Source: Puniceicoccaceae bacterium K14
GTDB lineage: Bacteria > Verrucomicrobiota > Verrucomicrobiia > Opitutales > Opitutaceae
NCBI GenBank assembly: GCA_022538095.1
Contig: JAKYXN010000017.1
Location: forward strand, 1 to 64,000
Direction: 5' to 3'
DNA: 64,000 nt
A model generated the notes under the pieces. The model had not been told where the DNA came from and ran no database searches. It saw only the letters and a program-made list of their open reading frames with translations. The position numbers and the translations under genes are program-made. Of this stretch, positions 1 through 9,436 are shown piece by piece; position 1 is the first letter of the stretch; each line of letters begins with the position of its first letter.

Positions 1-79
1 TAGAATCGATTTCGTATGAATGTAGAAGTGCATCATGAAATCCATTCGGAAGTGTGCTTTCTAGTTCTGAAATCGTCAT
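1..79 (-). CDS. Hypothetical protein, 5' end only (possible first integron cassette gene)
   Basis: Reading leftward from an ATG at 79 there is an open frame of 26 codons that leaves the window. It begins MTISELESTLPNGFHDAL and continues without a stop. From memory the 'LPNGFHDA' start resembles a widespread family of short uncharacterised proteins, but I cannot verify this. It is divergent from the integron-type recombinase at 313, which is the orientation of the first cassette relative to intI in known integrons. No clear ribosome binding site is seen. The function is unknown, and the start is supported only by the protein-like sequence and the context. Confidence 0.5.
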   Translation of the reverse strand, partial: MTISELESTLPNGFHDALLHSYEIDS

Positions 80-312
80 TTCTATTTCTGCCAACTATTA
101 ATATACATGATTATTGTCATGCATAAGCTTGGGGTGGTTGGTTTTCTGTGATTGGAGATAGTGTTGAATCTAGGAAATAAAATGGATTTATATAGGGTTT
201 AACAAGTAAAAAATAGTTGATCTAAATGAATTAGGATTTATGTCTTGTTTATGTTTAAGTCGATGATTGACCTTTCTAAAACCAGTTCAAAATCATGTAA
301 TAGATATGCGAT
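80..312. promoter_or_regulatory. Intergenic region between divergent genes; candidate attI/cassette-promoter region
   Basis: This AT-rich stretch lies between the recombinase and the divergent partial gene. The bases at 197-203 read GTTTAAC on the plus strand, i.e. GTTAAAC on the minus strand, which fits the integron core consensus GTTRRRY in the direction of the leftward gene. A poorer match (GTTGGCA on the minus strand) sits at 89-95, close to the start of the leftward gene. Such 7-base matches are common by chance, so the att assignment is an inference resting on the gene arrangement. Confidence 0.3.
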
Positions 313-1518
313 ATGCATGAATGGGTAAAAGCTAAGTTGAGAGATTCTCATTTGGGGTCGATCGAGGATCGTCAGGCGTGGTGGATCACCTTGAAATGGT
401 ATTTTGGATTTTGTTCGAAAAAAGAGTTGGGAGATCCAGCCAAACGGGAGAACGGAAAGGTGTTTTGGCGGGAGGCGGTATTGCCTCGCAAACCTGAGGA
501 GTGGCAGGAAAAGCAGTGGGGTAGCGCCTTGGATTGGTTTTTTAACGTATTGGTGAAAGGAGATCAAGCGGGACCGAAAATGCGTAGGATGCTTCGCCTC
601 AAGCATTTGGCTTATGCTACGGAGAAGTCTTACTTGGGTTGGTTGAGGCGATTCGAAGCCTACTTGCATCCGCAGTCTGCCATGGATGCGGATGAGAGAA
701 ACGTGGTCGATTTTCTGACTTATCTTGCTCAGGAGCGTTCGATTTCGGCTTCAGGGCAGGATCAATGTTTCAATGCTTTGTTGTTTTTCTTTCGTCATGT
801 GTTGCAACGCGAGGATGTGGAGTTCAATGGGGCCGAGCGAGCGAAGAAGCGGCAGCGAATTCCTGTCGTTTTATCGGTGAGGGAAGTCACTCGGTTGCTG
901 GAGTTGATGCCGGCGAATTTTCGACTGATGTCGCGTTTGCAGTATGGAGCTGGATTGCGAATAGGGGAATTGGTTCGTTTGCGGGTAAAAGATGTGGATT
1001 TCGATCGAGGGCAGCTAGTTGTTCGGGCGAGCAAGGGGAACAAGGATCGGGTAACTGTTTTGCCGGATTCGCTGACGGACTTGTTGCAAATGCAGCTGGA
1101 CTCGGTGAAGCGTTTGCATGCGGAAGATATTGCTGCGGACTTTGATGGGGCGAGCATGTCGGAGGCATTGGCGAGGAAGTTTAAGTTGGCTCGCAAGGAG
1201 TTGAGCTGGCAGTATCTTTTTCCTCTGAAGAAGTTGGGCAAGGATCCGCGTAGCGGGGATCTATTGCGTCATCATGCCTTGCCTAATTCCTATCAAGAGG
1301 CAGTTAAGCGTACGGCCAAAAAAGTGGGTATTGAGAAACGGGTGACGCCGCATGTGCTGCGTCATTCCTTTGCTACTCATATGCTGGAAGGTGGGGCGGA
1401 TATACGTACCGTGCAGGATTTGTTGGGTCATGAATCTGTGGAGACGACGCAGATCTATACGCACGTAATGAAGAAGCCGTTTGGCATCGTGAGCCCGGCG
1501 GATCGATTAGAGTTGTGA
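313..1518 (+). CDS. intI: Integron integrase (IntI-family tyrosine recombinase)
   Basis: This is a 401-residue site-specific tyrosine recombinase. The catalytic set is visible: Arg in GAGLRIGEL, Lys in ASKGNKDR, the HxxR box in HVLRHSFATHML, the second His in LLGHESVETT, and Tyr in TQIYTHV. The feature that separates IntI from XerC/D is an extra segment before the HxxR box, recognisable here as YLFPLKKLGKDPRSG followed by LRHHALP, closely similar to IntI1. IntI proteins normally have about 320-340 residues; this one has roughly 80 extra residues at the N-terminus before the core-binding domain. It reads away from the partial gene at the left edge, as intI does from cassettes. IntI recombines attI with attC sites to capture cassettes. 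No ribosome binding site is obvious, so the exact start is uncertain. Confidence 0.88.
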   Translation: MHEWVKAKLRDSHLGSIEDRQAWWITLKWYFGFCSKKELGDPAKRENGKVFWREAVLPRKPEEWQEKQWGSALDWFFNVLVKGDQAGPKMRRMLRLKHLAYATEKSYLGWLRRFEAYLHPQSAMDADERNVVDFLTYLAQERSISASGQDQCFNALLFFFRHVLQREDVEFNGAERAKKRQRIPVVLSVREVTRLLELMPANFRLMSRLQYGAGLRIGELVRLRVKDVDFDRGQLVVRASKGNKDRVTVLPDSLTDLLQMQLDSVKRLHAEDIAADFDGASMSEALARKFKLARKELSWQYLFPLKKLGKDPRSGDLLRHHALPNSYQEAVKRTAKKVGIEKRVTPHVLRHSFATHMLEGGADIRTVQDLLGHESVETTQIYTHVMKKPFGIVSPADRLEL

Positions 1519-1598
1519 CACTCTGCGGCAATCCAGCAATCTGGAGCCCTACAGAATTAGCTACAGACGAAACAGCTATGGACTAAATACCTAGATCC

Positions 1599-2438
1599 CT
1601 AAAACCCTATTATCTGAATCTTTGCTTTGTTGGCGGCGGCGAGGACTTTTTCTTTTTCTAGGATTATGACAGAGCCGGCTTTGAGCATGACAGTTGAGAG
1701 TCCGACTTCGCTCATGACTTCGAGAGTACGGATGCCGAAGACGGGGACGTCAAAACGGTAATCTTGTTTGTGCTTTACGGTTTTGACGAAGACACACTGG
1801 TCAGTTTTGAACTCGCCGGCACGCCGAAGCATTGGATCTGTTCCTTCGAAGGCTTCTACGGCTACGACGGTGCCCTTGCGGACGACCACGCCTTGTCCGA
1901 CGTCGAGGCGGGCCATCTCGCTGGCGATTTCGACGCCGTGGTCCAAGTAAGTTTGGTCGATTTTCTCGAATCGCTGGGTCATGAGCCCTTCGCTGGCAAT
2001 TTCTTGGTCGAGAAATGCACGGGCATCCAATTGTAAAATACCAAGATTTTCGATCTCTTTTGCGATTGCTCCGAAGATCGTTTCAGCATTTTTGCGTTTG
2101 AGCTTTAGCAGCATCGTAGCCGCTTTGAGATCGGGTTTGAGTCCTTTGAAGAGTTTTCGCGGACGTATTTGGCCGGCCATTATGCAGTACTTGCAGCCAT
2201 AGTTTTTCATGGCTTTCATCCACTTGCCCATTTGCCCTACGTTGAATCGATCCCGTTGATCTTCGGGGAAACTGTCGTAGAGTTCATTGGTTGTCTCGTC
2301 TTCGTAGGCGAGCAGGTAAACCTGAGCTCCGGCCTTGCGAGCTTCGTCTGCGATAAGCTTGGGGTAGATACCACGACCCGCCACAAGGCCTATTGGCTTA
2401 GTGGGATCGAAATCGTCTGGAAGATATTGGGATAGCAT
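1599..2438 (-). CDS. lpxI: UDP-2,3-diacylglucosamine diphosphatase LpxI (DUF1009)
   Basis: The 279-residue protein matches the LpxI/DUF1009 family in length and in the N-terminal GLVAGRGIYPKLIADEARK segment, the central GQIRPRKLFKG, and the C-terminal AVEAFEGTDPMLRRAG region. LpxI hydrolyses UDP-2,3-diacylglucosamine to lipid X in lipid A synthesis at the cytoplasmic side of the inner membrane, replacing LpxH in many bacteria. Its presence implies a lipopolysaccharide-bearing outer membrane. It follows leuS on the same strand, separated by 100 bases that contain a long inverted repeat. The stop codon is at 1599-1601. Assignment is from sequence recognition. Confidence 0.88.
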   Translation of the reverse strand: MLSQYLPDDFDPTKPIGLVAGRGIYPKLIADEARKAGAQVYLLAYEDETTNELYDSFPEDQRDRFNVGQMGKWMKAMKNYGCKYCIMAGQIRPRKLFKGLKPDLKAATMLLKLKRKNAETIFGAIAKEIENLGILQLDARAFLDQEIASEGLMTQRFEKIDQTYLDHGVEIASEMARLDVGQGVVVRKGTVVAVEAFEGTDPMLRRAGEFKTDQCVFVKTVKHKQDYRFDVPVFGIRTLEVMSEVGLSTVMLKAGSVIILEKEKVLAAANKAKIQIIGF

Positions 2439-2447
2439 TTTGTTTTG

Positions 2448-2527
2448 CCCACAGATTGCTCAGATTTTCACAGATAAAAGTAAAATTTTAATATTTTGGA
2501 TCTGTGAAAATCTGTATGATCTGTGGG
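2448..2527. repeat. Long inverted repeat between leuS and lpxI
   Basis: Two 28-base arms, 2448-2475 and 2500-2527, are inverted complements with only a few mismatches near the middle. They enclose a 24-base AT-rich loop that itself contains runs of A then T. Each arm is built from CAGAT-containing subunits (ACAGAT, CAGATTTTCACAGAT), so the element also looks like a small array. It could form a very stable hairpin between the two minus-strand genes. It could be a repetitive palindromic element or a processing/termination hairpin; there is no T-run immediately after it. Confidence 0.75.
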
Positions 2528-2538
2528 AGTCATTCCTT

Positions 2539-5127
2539 CTAGTTAGCTACGATGTTTAGGATCTTTCCTGGGACGTAGATGACTTTGCGGATGGTTTTGC
2601 CGTCGGTTTGAGCGGTGACTCGGGGTTCTTGCATGGCGATTGCAAGGACGTCGTCTTGGGTGGCGTCTTTGGCGACCATGGTTTGTCCGCGGAACTTTCC
2701 GTTCACTTGGAAGACGACTTTGATTTCATCAACCACAAGTTTGCTTTCGTCGACTTGTGGCCAAGGAGCTTGTGTCACAGTCTTGTCACTACCGAGGCGT
2801 TTCCACAATTCTTCACAGATGTGTGGCGCGAAGGGAGCGAGAAGCTGTACAAAGGATTTGGCTGTATTCAAACTGACACTCTCAAGGCTTTGTAAATGAT
2901 TGGCGAAGATCATCATGGTAGAGATCGCAGTGTTGAAGCGGAGGTTTTCCGTGTCTTCTGTGATTTTTTTGATGGTTTCGTTGATCAAGCGATCGGTCTC
3001 TTTGCTGTCAGCGAAGTCTGCGTTCACTTTCTCGTTGAGTTGTCCATCTTGACCGACGAGCTCGCGCCAGACTTTTTTGAGGAAGCGGAAGGTGCCTTCT
3101 ATGCCCTTGGTGTTCCAGGGCTTCATCGCTTCAAGTGGTCCGAGGAACATTAAATAGAGGCGAAGCGTATCCGCTCCGTAGTCTTTGATGATATCGTCGG
3201 GATTGACGACGTTGCCTAAGCTTTTGGACATTTTTTGCCCGTTCTCGCCGAGGATGATGCCTTGGTGGAAAAGCTTGGTAAAGGGTTCGCTGGTGGGAAC
3301 GACGCCTTCGTCGAAGAGGACTTTGTGCCAGAAACGCGCATAGAAAAGGTGGAGCACTGCGTGCTCGGCTCCGCCGACGTACATATCGGGCACGCCCCAG
3401 TACTTTAGCTTTTCGGGGTCGCCGATTGCTTCGCTGTTGGTGGGGTCGACGTAGCGCAAGTAGTACCAACAGGAGCCGGCCCATTGCGGCATGGTGTTCG
3501 TTTCTCGGCTGGCGCGTAACCACTTTTCTCCTTCAGGCTTGTCTTGGCTGGCGGGAACGTACTCGCCGCTTTCGTAATTGTACCAAATTTCTAGCCAGTC
3601 GGTAGCCTTGGCCAATGGGCTTTCTCCTGTACCCGCCGGTTCGTAGGATTCGACATCAGGCAAAGTGAGTGGGAGTGCCTTTGTGGGAATGGGTAGTGCG
3701 TAATGGGATACGCCTTCTTCGGTGTAGACAACAGGTTCGTCTGGAAGGTGTCCAGCAAGGTCGCCACTGGCGACAGCTGCGATGTAATCTTCCTTGGTTA
3801 CCCACGCAATCGGGAAGGGCTCGCCCCAGTAGCGTTGGCGTGAGAAAAGCCAGTCGCGTAGTTTGTACTGGGTGGTGGCTTTGCCTTTGCCTTCGGTCGA
3901 AAGGGATTCCGTAATTTTTTCTTTAGCAACTTGCCAATCAAGTCCGTCGTATTCGCCAGAGTTTACGAGCACGCCATCGCCGGTGTAGGGAAGTTCGGTC
4001 GCTTCAGCGTCTGCCGATTTGTCTGCTTTTTCGATTACTTGAACGATTGGAATCTCGAACTGGGTGGCGAATTCGTGGTCACGGGTGTCGTGGGCGGGAA
4101 CGGCCATGATCGCTCCTGTTCCGTAGCTGACGAGGACGTAATCGGCAATCCAGATGGGAACGCGGTTTCCGGTAATCGGATGGATCGCATAGCTGCCGCT
4201 GAACACGCCGGTTTTTTCTTTGGCTAGTTCGGTACGCTCGAGGTCGCTTTTGGCGGCGGCTGTGTTTGCGTAGGTTTGAACGGCATCTTTTTGCTCGGCC
4301 GTGGTAAGTTCCTCTACCAATGCGTGTTCGGGAGCGAGCACCATGTAGGAAACGCCCATCAAGGTGTCAGGACGGGTGGTGTAAATTTCTAGCGTTTCGT
4401 CGCTATTTTCGAGGCCGAACGTAACATTGGCTCCGGTAGACTTTCCAATCCATGCTTTTTGCATGCGTTTGGTGGAGTCGGGCCAATCGAGTTCGTCGAG
4501 ATCTTCTAAGAGTCGTTCGGCGTAAGCAGTGATTTTGAGAACCCACTGACGAAGATTTTTGCGTACGACTGGGTGGGCTCCACGCTCGGACTTACCGTCG
4601 ACAATTTCTTCGTTGGCGAGGACTGTTCCTAAGGCTTCGCACCACCAAACGGGGCGTTTGTCTACGTAGGCGAGCCCTCTTTTAAAGAGTTGGAGAAAGA
4701 TCCACTGTGTCCAACGGTAATAGTTAGGGTCAGTTGTATTTACTTCGCGATCGTAATCGAAGTAAAACCCGAGCTTTTGCAGCTGGGCTCGGAAATTCTT
4801 GATATTGATTTCACTCGTCTCCTTTGGGTGCTTGCCTGTTTTGATAGCATATTGCTCGGTGGGCAGGCCAAATGCGTCCCAACCCATAGGGTGGAGTACG
4901 TTTTTGCCTTTGGCTCTTTGGTAGCGGGCGAGAATGTCTGTGCCGGTGTAGCCTTCTGGGTGGCCAATGTGCAGACCGGCTCCGGAAGGGTAAGGGAACA
5001 TGTCGAGAATGTAGTACTTCTCCTTGTCTTGGGCTTCCTCGGCTGCGCAAGTTTTGTTCTCCTCCCAGTATTTTTGCCAGGTGGATTCGATTTCGGTGAA
5101 GTTGTAGTCTGGACTATTTGTGGCCAT
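2539..5127 (-). CDS. leuS: Leucyl-tRNA synthetase
   Basis: This class I aminoacyl-tRNA synthetase charges tRNA-Leu. The HIGH motif appears in [15 protein letters not shown] near the N-terminus and the KMSKS loop in [14 protein letters not shown]. Between them lies the CP1 editing domain, with typical segments such as [19 protein letters not shown]. The C-terminus has an anticodon-binding domain ending in [11 protein letters not shown] chose the ATG at 5127 (protein beginning [14 protein letters not shown], 862 residues), because it gives the usual LeuRS start. An ATG seven codons upstream at 5148 is also possible. The gene is divergent from the HtrA-type protease. Confidence 0.95.
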   Translation of the reverse strand: MATNSPDYNFTEIESTWQKYWEENKTCAAEEAQDKEKYYILDMFPYPSGAGLHIGHPEGYTGTDILARYQRAKGKNVLHPMGWDAFGLPTEQYAIKTGKHPKETSEINIKNFRAQLQKLGFYFDYDREVNTTDPNYYRWTQWIFLQLFKRGLAYVDKRPVWWCEALGTVLANEEIVDGKSERGAHPVVRKNLRQWVLKITAYAERLLEDLDELDWPDSTKRMQKAWIGKSTGANVTFGLENSDETLEIYTTRPDTLMGVSYMVLAPEHALVEELTTAEQKDAVQTYANTAAAKSDLERTELAKEKTGVFSGSYAIHPITGNRVPIWIADYVLVSYGTGAIMAVPAHDTRDHEFATQFEIPIVQVIEKADKSADAEATELPYTGDGVLVNSGEYDGLDWQVAKEKITESLSTEGKGKATTQYKLRDWLFSRQRYWGEPFPIAWVTKEDYIAAVASGDLAGHLPDEPVVYTEEGVSHYALPIPTKALPLTLPDVESYEPAGTGESPLAKATDWLEIWYNYESGEYVPASQDKPEGEKWLRASRETNTMPQWAGSCWYYLRYVDPTNSEAIGDPEKLKYWGVPDMYVGGAEHAVLHLFYARFWHKVLFDEGVVPTSEPFTKLFHQGIILGENGQKMSKSLGNVVNPDDIIKDYGADTLRLYLMFLGPLEAMKPWNTKGIEGTFRFLKKVWRELVGQDGQLNEKVNADFADSKETDRLINETIKKITEDTENLRFNTAISTMMIFANHLQSLESVSLNTAKSFVQLLAPFAPHICEELWKRLGSDKTVTQAPWPQVDESKLVVDEIKVVFQVNGKFRGQTMVAKDATQDDVLAIAMQEPRVTAQTDGKTIRKVIYVPGKILNIVAN

Positions 5128-5188
5128 CGTTTTGAAAAAGGGTAGCATGTTGGGGCTTTCTTCTATTGCGTCAACTACCCATCCTATT

Positions 5189-6559
5189 ATGCGAAAACAA
5201 GTGACCCGATTTTTTGGATTTCCGGTATTATTTCTATCAATTTCTCTATTAAGCTTTTGGAGCGCAGCGTCTGTTCAGGGAGCATCTGCGAAAAAGGCTA
5301 CAAATTTTGATGGGCTTTTGGATGCGGTGGTTCGTATTGATGTACGCGAAGCGACATTTGGGGCGGGCGCGAAGAGGTATGTGACCGGAGTGGGTTCGGG
5401 TGTGATTATGTCGCGAGACGGCCTTGTCTTGACCAATGCTCATGTGGTGACGCGTCAGGCGGAAGATATTTGGGTGACTTTGGCGAGTTTGGAGGTGGTG
5501 CGCGCTGAGCTTGTGGGATGGGACCATTGGACGGATTTAGCGTTGATCCAGCTGGATATGGAGCAGGTGACGGGGAGGCGTTTGGGCTTTTCGTATGCAT
5601 CCTTTGGGGACTCAGAAAAACTGAAGCCGGGTCAGGTCGTTTTTGCAGTGGGGACGCCTCATGGCTTGTCGAGAACAGTTAGTAAGGGAATTATTTCGAA
5701 TAGCGAACGGTACTTTTTTGATTCTCGCGGGATTCGCGGCTACGAAACGGGTTTTTTCAATAATTGGTTGCAAACGGATGCAGCGATCAATCCTGGAAAT
5801 AGTGGCGGGCCGTTGGTTGATGAACGTGGCCGGGTGGTTGGGATTAATACCCGTACTTACTTGGGCGCAGATAATCTGGGTTTTGCCATCCCTGCATCGA
5901 CTGCGAAGACGGTTATGAATTCCTTGATCGAACGGGGTGAAGTGATTCGTAGCTATATTGGAATCGATCCAGGCTTTTTGCAGGATCTAGAATCATTCTA
6001 TGATATTGATACGAACCAGGGGATGCTAATTGATAGTGTGGATCCTGGGTCACCGGCAGCGATGGCTGGGCTGCGTGCGGGAGACATCGTTTTGCAAATC
6101 AATGGGGTAAAATTGGACGGTCGATTCCCAGAGCAGATTCCACCAATTCGCAACTATATCGCAAATCATGCGATTGGGGCAGTGCTGCAGTTGGAGGTGA
6201 AGCGAAATGAGGATGTGCGTAAATTTAGCGTGACGACAGAGCGTTTGCTTAGCCGCGTTGGAGAAGAATGGGCATTCGACAATTGGGGACTGAGTGTGCG
6301 TGAAGTTTCTCGTGCTTACGCTAGGGAGAACCAATTGGAATCGGATAAAGGAGTGATCGTGATCGGAGTACAGCCGGCTTTTCCGGCAGATAAAGCGAAG
6401 CTATCGAGAGGGGAGATCATATCGAAAGCGAACAGCTTGGACGTAACTGATATCGAATCACTCAAAAAATTGTATCAAGAATCTGAAAACAGTGATGAGT
6501 CTATTTTATTGGAAACACTGCGGAATAGAAGAGTTTCCTATAAAGCGCTTAAGCCGTAA
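5189..6559 (+). CDS. HtrA/Deg-type serine protease with two PDZ domains
   Basis: This is a periplasmic trypsin-like protease of the DegP/DegQ/HtrA family, which degrades or refolds damaged envelope proteins. Taking the ATG at 5189 as the start gives 456 residues with a signal peptide ([20 protein letters not shown], cleavage probably near SVQGASA). The triad is complete: His85 in LTNAHVV, Asp116 in HWTDLALI, and Ser205 in [11 protein letters not shown]. The C-terminal half holds two PDZ-like modules, around [18 protein letters not shown] and [18 protein letters not shown]. An upstream ATG at 5120 would overlap leuS and bury the signal peptide, so it was not used. The next gene encodes a related but degenerate protein 26 bases downstream. 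Confidence 0.9.
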   Translation: MRKQVTRFFGFPVLFLSISLLSFWSAASVQGASAKKATNFDGLLDAVVRIDVREATFGAGAKRYVTGVGSGVIMSRDGLVLTNAHVVTRQAEDIWVTLASLEVVRAELVGWDHWTDLALIQLDMEQVTGRRLGFSYASFGDSEKLKPGQVVFAVGTPHGLSRTVSKGIISNSERYFFDSRGIRGYETGFFNNWLQTDAAINPGNSGGPLVDERGRVVGINTRTYLGADNLGFAIPASTAKTVMNSLIERGEVIRSYIGIDPGFLQDLESFYDIDTNQGMLIDSVDPGSPAAMAGLRAGDIVLQINGVKLDGRFPEQIPPIRNYIANHAIGAVLQLEVKRNEDVRKFSVTTERLLSRVGEEWAFDNWGLSVREVSRAYARENQLESDKGVIVIGVQPAFPADKAKLSRGEIISKANSLDVTDIESLKKLYQESENSDESILLETLRNRRVSYKALKP

Positions 6560-6585
6560 TTCGCTACACGCAACTATTTGAACCT

Positions 6586-7974
6586 ATGTATAAGCATCTT
6601 TCGTCAATCACACTTGCGATTCTAATCGCATCACTCAGTAGCTTGGGAGCTCAAGACTTCGAAGCCATGTTTCAAGAGCGTTTGAAATCGGTCGTCGTTG
6701 TTGAGTTCTTTGTTGAGACGGAAGAAGATCGTTGGTCAGTGGATGTAAACGGCATTGTTGTGGACGATGATGGGTTGATCCAGTTGCAGGATAATGCATT
6801 GCCAGCTTGGATTCCGGTTGAGCAATTGAAAGAGTTTAAGGTTTTTCAACCTGGGAACTTGGACGAACACGACGCTGAGTACCTTGGTCAGGATCGAGTG
6901 TTCGGCTGGCATTACGTGCGTGTGCTCGATGAAGAATTGAAGCGTAGTCTCATTTCTGTGACAAGTTATCCCATTGCGGAGCTGAAGACCGGGAGCGCTC
7001 TTTGGGGAATAGGTCTCGCGGCAAAGGGGCTTGATTTTACACCCTACTTTATGAGGTCCGAAGTGGCGACGATTCAACCAATGCCTAACGAAATTGGATT
7101 CTGTACCTTCGATATTAGTAGCCCAGGTTCTGTAGTATTTGATCTTGACGGGAATTTTGCCGGTTGGGGAGCTAATCCGCTGAATTTTGATCGAGTCTTT
7201 ACTATAGAAGGGCGCCGTTTTAAGGGGCAAATTGCGAAGACGGACGAGACCTCGACATTTTTTGTGGCGACAGATCTTGTAGGTTCGTTCGGCAATCCTC
7301 CTGAATCGGTAGAGGTGATCGATTGGGCTTGGTCTGGCTTGTTGGGGCTTGGGCCTTTGGATGACGAAGTAAGCGAGTTAATGGGGTTGAGAGGAGAATC
7401 TGCCATCACTGTGAGTGAGATTTTGGAAAATGGACCGGCAGATAGGGCGGGTATTGAGGATCGTGATATAATTGTGTCTCTCAATGGTGAGTCGTTTAAG
7501 CGATACATTCCACGACATATTGTAGTGTCCGCGTTTGAAAGACAATTGAAGCAATTGAATGTGGGCGATCAGGTCAGTGTTGGGGTGCTGCGTGGTCAAG
7601 AGCGGCTGGAGCTTGAATTGATCTTGGAGGAGCATCCAACTTTGGTTCGACAAGCGGAACGAACATACTTTGAGAAGCTCGGACTAACCTTGCGCGAGTT
7701 TTTACTACTGGATCGCGTGACTTTAAATGTGCGGGAGGGGGATCAGAATTCGGATGGGGTTATCGTGAGTTTTGTTAAAACGAACAGTTTTGCTCAGACC
7801 GCTGGACTCGCGAGTGGCGATCTGATCCAAGAAATCGATGGTAATCTAATAAGCGACTATAGCTCTGCGGTAGAATTGGTTAGTGAGATCCTCGCGGATG
7901 AGGATCGAAAAGATTTCGTGGTTCTAGTTCGACGTGGAGCGGAGACCTCTGTATTGCGAATCAATCTAAAATAA
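6586..7974 (+). CDS. Deg-like PDZ protein with degenerate protease domain (probable pseudoprotease)
   Basis: This 462-residue protein has a signal peptide (start MYKHLSSITLAILIASLSSL, cleavage likely after GAQ) and the same architecture as the upstream HtrA protein: a protease-like domain and two PDZ-like modules (ITVSEILENGPADRAGIED and GVIVSFVKTNSFAQTAGLAS). The catalytic residues are not retained. The segment aligned to the His box reads GIVVDDDGLIQLQDNAL with no His, and the segment aligned to the Ser box reads SSPGSVVFDLDGNFAGWG, without the GNSGGP motif. It probably arose by duplication and lost activity. It may act as a partner or regulator of the active protease encoded 26 bases upstream. 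The function is inferred. Confidence 0.78.
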   Translation: MYKHLSSITLAILIASLSSLGAQDFEAMFQERLKSVVVVEFFVETEEDRWSVDVNGIVVDDDGLIQLQDNALPAWIPVEQLKEFKVFQPGNLDEHDAEYLGQDRVFGWHYVRVLDEELKRSLISVTSYPIAELKTGSALWGIGLAAKGLDFTPYFMRSEVATIQPMPNEIGFCTFDISSPGSVVFDLDGNFAGWGANPLNFDRVFTIEGRRFKGQIAKTDETSTFFVATDLVGSFGNPPESVEVIDWAWSGLLGLGPLDDEVSELMGLRGESAITVSEILENGPADRAGIEDRDIIVSLNGESFKRYIPRHIVVSAFERQLKQLNVGDQVSVGVLRGQERLELELILEEHPTLVRQAERTYFEKLGLTLREFLLLDRVTLNVREGDQNSDGVIVSFVKTNSFAQTAGLASGDLIQEIDGNLISDYSSAVELVSEILADEDRKDFVVLVRRGAETSVLRINLK

Positions 7975-8006
7975 ATTGGTGTAGAGCATTTTTCGAGATT
8001 AGAGCG

Positions 8007-8927
8007 ATGAAAGAGCAGGTACTAGCGATTGTTGATGAATTAAAACGCCTTAAAGGAACTGGGGTCGAGCATCTGTATGTATCTGGTGAAGCAATACGAT
8101 CTTTGAAGTTTCTTAAGAAATCGGAAAAGGCGGAAAAAGCCGAAGTTGAGGAAGCTCTTGCTTCTATCCCGGAGAATATTCGCTCTGCTTCTATAGACGA
8201 TTTTAATAAAGTTCTTGCCGAAGATCCTGACGCCCTGAAGGCGAAGATCGAAGGAAAGCAAGTGCCAAGCTTCGCCAAGCCGCCGGCGGTGTCTTTGCCC
8301 GAGGGCGACAAACAGTCCCGTTGGAATGCCCTTCGCGATCTGGTAATGGGCTGCACTGAGTGCAATAAGCATGTAAGGGCGGGTTATAAACTTGTTTTTG
8401 GCGTCGGGAATTTAGATGCAGATATTTTCTTTTGCGGTGAAGCTCCAGGGGCCGAAGAGGAGGAGCAGGGCGAGCCGTTCGTGGGACCTGCCGGTCAGCT
8501 GCTTAATAAGATGATCAAAGCGATGGGGCTTGATCGCTCGCAGGTCTATATTGGCAATATTATGAATTGGCGGCCGGAGATGCCGACTCGAACTGGAAAT
8601 CGACCACCGAAGCCTGAAGAGATGGCTTTTTGCATGCCCTATTTAAAAGCGCAGATAGAGATCGTGCGGCCTAAGGTCATCGTGGCTTTGGGAGCCACTG
8701 CGACTAAAGGTTTGTATGGACAAGAGTCATTTAAGGCATTGCGGGAAGTGAAAGGCGAGTGGCGTGAATTTGATGGAATCCCGACAATCGCCACTTACCA
8801 CCCATCGTATCTGCTTCGAAATAGCTCGCATTCTGATAAAAGAAAAGCGTGGGAAGATCTCTTGAAAGTAATGGGGAAGATCGGACTGCCAATTAGCGAT
8901 AAGCAGCGTGGTTTCTTTTTAAAGTAG
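8007..8927 (+). CDS. Uracil-DNA glycosylase, family 4 type
   Basis: The protein (306 residues) removes uracil from DNA in base-excision repair. Motif A is [17 protein letters not shown] and motif B is HPSYLLR (His265). Family-4 enzymes carry a [4Fe-4S] cluster on four Cys. Here Cys116 and Cys119 (CTEC) and Cys209 (AFCMPYL) are present, but the position of the third ligand, usually in a KCRP motif, is Trp188 (MNWRP). The first 105 residues form a charged, Lys/Glu-rich extension without a recognised domain, as in several bacterial relatives. The gene stands 32 bases after the pseudoprotease gene on the same strand. Confidence 0.87.
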   Translation: MKEQVLAIVDELKRLKGTGVEHLYVSGEAIRSLKFLKKSEKAEKAEVEEALASIPENIRSASIDDFNKVLAEDPDALKAKIEGKQVPSFAKPPAVSLPEGDKQSRWNALRDLVMGCTECNKHVRAGYKLVFGVGNLDADIFFCGEAPGAEEEEQGEPFVGPAGQLLNKMIKAMGLDRSQVYIGNIMNWRPEMPTRTGNRPPKPEEMAFCMPYLKAQIEIVRPKVIVALGATATKGLYGQESFKALREVKGEWREFDGIPTIATYHPSYLLRNSSHSDKRKAWEDLLKVMGKIGLPISDKQRGFFLK

Positions 8928-9048
8928 GTGGAGTGGTTGCCTCGTTGAGGCTCATTGAAAAGGCGAGCCTATCGCTGTCGTTTTATTTATCGAAGTTTGA
9001 GAAGCTCCGTGTTGCCTAAGGTAATCGAGGAAGGTGAAACTCTAAGAA

Positions 9049-9266
9049 ATGCGTAAGAGTTGCAACGCTCCCTTTTACGGATATCGAAATAATGTATGTC
9101 ATTTTGCGTAATTGGGGGTTAGAGTAAAAGGGTTTCTCGCACCCAGATGACGATTTACGGAGTTTGAGCCGAGTAATAAAACGCATATCTCGTTTTGAGG
9201 ATGAAGTAGTTCGTATTTGAGTGGTGTAATTACCAATTACGCAAAAACGCTGATCAATAACGCAAA
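9049..9266. promoter_or_regulatory. Cluster of TTGCGTAA-like sites upstream of the TonB receptor (candidate operators)
   Basis: The 509 bases between the glycosylase gene and the TonB receptor hold no gene but four copies of a common motif. They are TGCGTAA at 9049-9055, TTTTGCGTAATTGG at 9102-9115, its exact reverse complement CCAATTACGCAAAA at 9233-9246, and AACGCAAA near 9259-9266. The last two CGCAA cores are 21 bases apart, two helical turns, as expected for direct half-sites of AraC-family regulators. Similar motifs precede the XylR-like regulator and the lyase gene. Binding by that regulator is an inference. Confidence 0.5.
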
Positions 9267-9364
9267 CCGCCGTTTCACAAACGGTTTACTTATGCGAGAA
9301 TCGTAACCGTTAGAAATTAGACTAACTTCCCCTCGTCCGTTCCCGGTGAAGGTATTTTCAGTGG

Positions 9365-9382
9365 TACTCTATTTTTAGAGTA
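9365..9382. promoter_or_regulatory. Perfect 7-base dyad in the TonB receptor leader
   Basis: TACTCTA, four T's and TAGAGTA form a perfect dyad about 55 bases before the receptor start. It may be a leader hairpin or a second regulator site. No terminator-like T-run follows. Confidence 0.35.
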
Positions 9383-9436
9383 GCAGCTGTAAATTCCTTT
9401 TTTTAGAAGGACAAACCCCAAACTATAAATACGACT

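Noticed and set aside
238-669. 143-codon minus-strand frame opposite intI
   Set aside because: It is a shadow of the recombinase gene.
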